Source: Clostridiaceae bacterium
Lineage (GTDB): Bacteria; Bacillota; Clostridia; Oscillospirales; Acutalibacteraceae
NCBI GenBank assembly: GCA_904502175.1
Contig: CAJGDU010000101.1
Coordinates: forward strand, 1-5,028
Direction: 5' to 3'
Length of the DNA: 5,028 nucleotides
Of this stretch, positions 4,651-5,028 are shown one piece after another. The notes under the pieces are model-generated. The model did no database searches, was not told the DNA's origin, and saw only the letters and a program-made list of their open reading frames with translations. Position numbers and translations under genes: made by a program. Positions within the stretch are counted from its first letter, which is position 1, and every line of letters begins with the position of its first letter.

Positions 4651-5028
4651 GAAACGTTACACGGACGTGCTGGTCATCGGCGGCGGCCCCGCGGGGCTCG
4701 CGGCGGCCATTGCCGCCCACGACGCCGGCGCGGACGTCCTCCTCATTGAACGGGAGCAGCGCCTCGGCGGCATCCTGAAACAGTGCATCCACGACGGCTT
4801 CGGCCTCGTCCGGTTCAAGGAGAAGCTCTCCGGACCGGAGTACGCCGAGCGCTTCCTGGACGAGTTCCACGAGCGGCACATCGCCGCCCTCCCGCAGACC
4901 TTCGTCACGGACCTCAAGAAAACCGAAAACGGCGTGACCGCCACCGTCGTCGACCGGGACGGCGTCTCCGCCATTGAGGCCAAAGCCCTCGTCCTCGCCA
5001 CCGGCTGCCGCGAGCGCACCGCCAAGCA
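4643..5028 (+). CDS. NAD(P)/FAD-dependent oxidoreductase, GlpB/HcnB-like (N-terminal 128 residues, runs off window)
   Basis: The frame from the ATG at 4643 is open to the window end, giving 128 residues. The N-terminus holds the FAD dinucleotide motif VIGGGPAG (11-18) with acidic E36 closing the first beta-alpha-beta unit. Then comes GGILKQCIHDGFG (42-54), a signature of the two-flavoprotein dehydrogenase family that includes HcnB, opine oxidase subunits and the second flavoprotein of bacterial glycerol-3-phosphate operons. LVLATGCRER (116-125) carries the second FAD-contacting ATG motif. Full-length relatives have about 410-480 residues, so the NAD(P)-binding half lies outside the window. 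It overlaps the upstream gene by 8 nt and has its own strong ribosome site, consistent with a complex made in similar amounts. In related operons of Bacillota and Thermotogales the next gene is often a small DUF1667 protein; that would be expected just right of this window. Its likely job is to move electrons between the first flavoprotein and a soluble carrier. Confidence 0.9.
   Translation, partial: MTEKRYTDVLVIGGGPAGLAAAIAAHDAGADVLLIEREQRLGGILKQCIHDGFGLVRFKEKLSGPEYAERFLDEFHERHIAALPQTFVTDLKKTENGVTATVVDRDGVSAIEAKALVLATGCRERTAK

Overview
The window is a piece of bacterial chromosome, about 60% GC by eye, with AT-rich intergenic gaps. Shine-Dalgarno sequences are strong (AAAGGAG, AAAGGAGGTGG, AAGGTGAG). 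The promoters have consensus-like -10 hexamers, and one terminator is a textbook intrinsic hairpin with a T-run. The gene families (a short ACT-domain IlvA, a DapL-like aminotransferase, and a flavoprotein pair of the clostridial/Thermotogales glycerol-3-phosphate type) suggest an anaerobic, GC-rich member of the Bacillota (Clostridia or Negativicutes). That placement is an inference; no marker gene in the window fixes the taxon.

Layout. (1) Positions 1-1501, minus strand: a two-gene operon, ilvA (threonine ammonia-lyase, 305-1501) then ridA (enamine/imine deaminase, 1-287, cut by the window edge), with 17 bp between them. (2) Positions 1502-1613: a divergent promoter region with two back-to-back extended -10 elements on opposite strands. 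They are too close for both to be occupied at once. (3) Positions 1614-2780, plus strand: a class I/II PLP-dependent aminotransferase, followed by a strong intrinsic terminator at 2804-2833. (4) Positions 2836-2901: a perfect 12-bp palindrome just upstream of a promoter with a consensus TATAAT. (5) Positions 2902-5028, plus strand: a two-flavoprotein operon. The first gene encodes a 582-residue GlpA/LhgO-like FAD oxidoreductase with an unusual N-terminal extension and a C-terminal [2Fe-2S] BFD-like domain. The second, overlapping it by 8 nt, encodes a GlpB/HcnB-like FAD/NAD(P) oxidoreductase and runs off the right edge.

How the genes work together. IlvA dehydrates threonine (and probably serine), releasing a reactive enamine, and RidA hydrolyses that intermediate to the 2-oxo acid; the pair supplies 2-oxobutyrate for isoleucine synthesis or fermentation. 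The divergent aminotransferase may act on related oxo or amino acids, but its substrate cannot be read from the sequence. The flavoprotein pair probably oxidises glycerol 3-phosphate or another small hydroxy acid and passes electrons through FAD and Fe-S centres to the second flavoprotein. No membrane anchor subunit is visible in the window.

No tRNA, rRNA, CRISPR array, insertion sequence or prophage sign was seen. I see no clearly new biological system. The observations most worth following up are the N-terminal domain and unresolved substrate of the first flavoprotein, the palindrome at its promoter, and the mutually exclusive divergent promoters.
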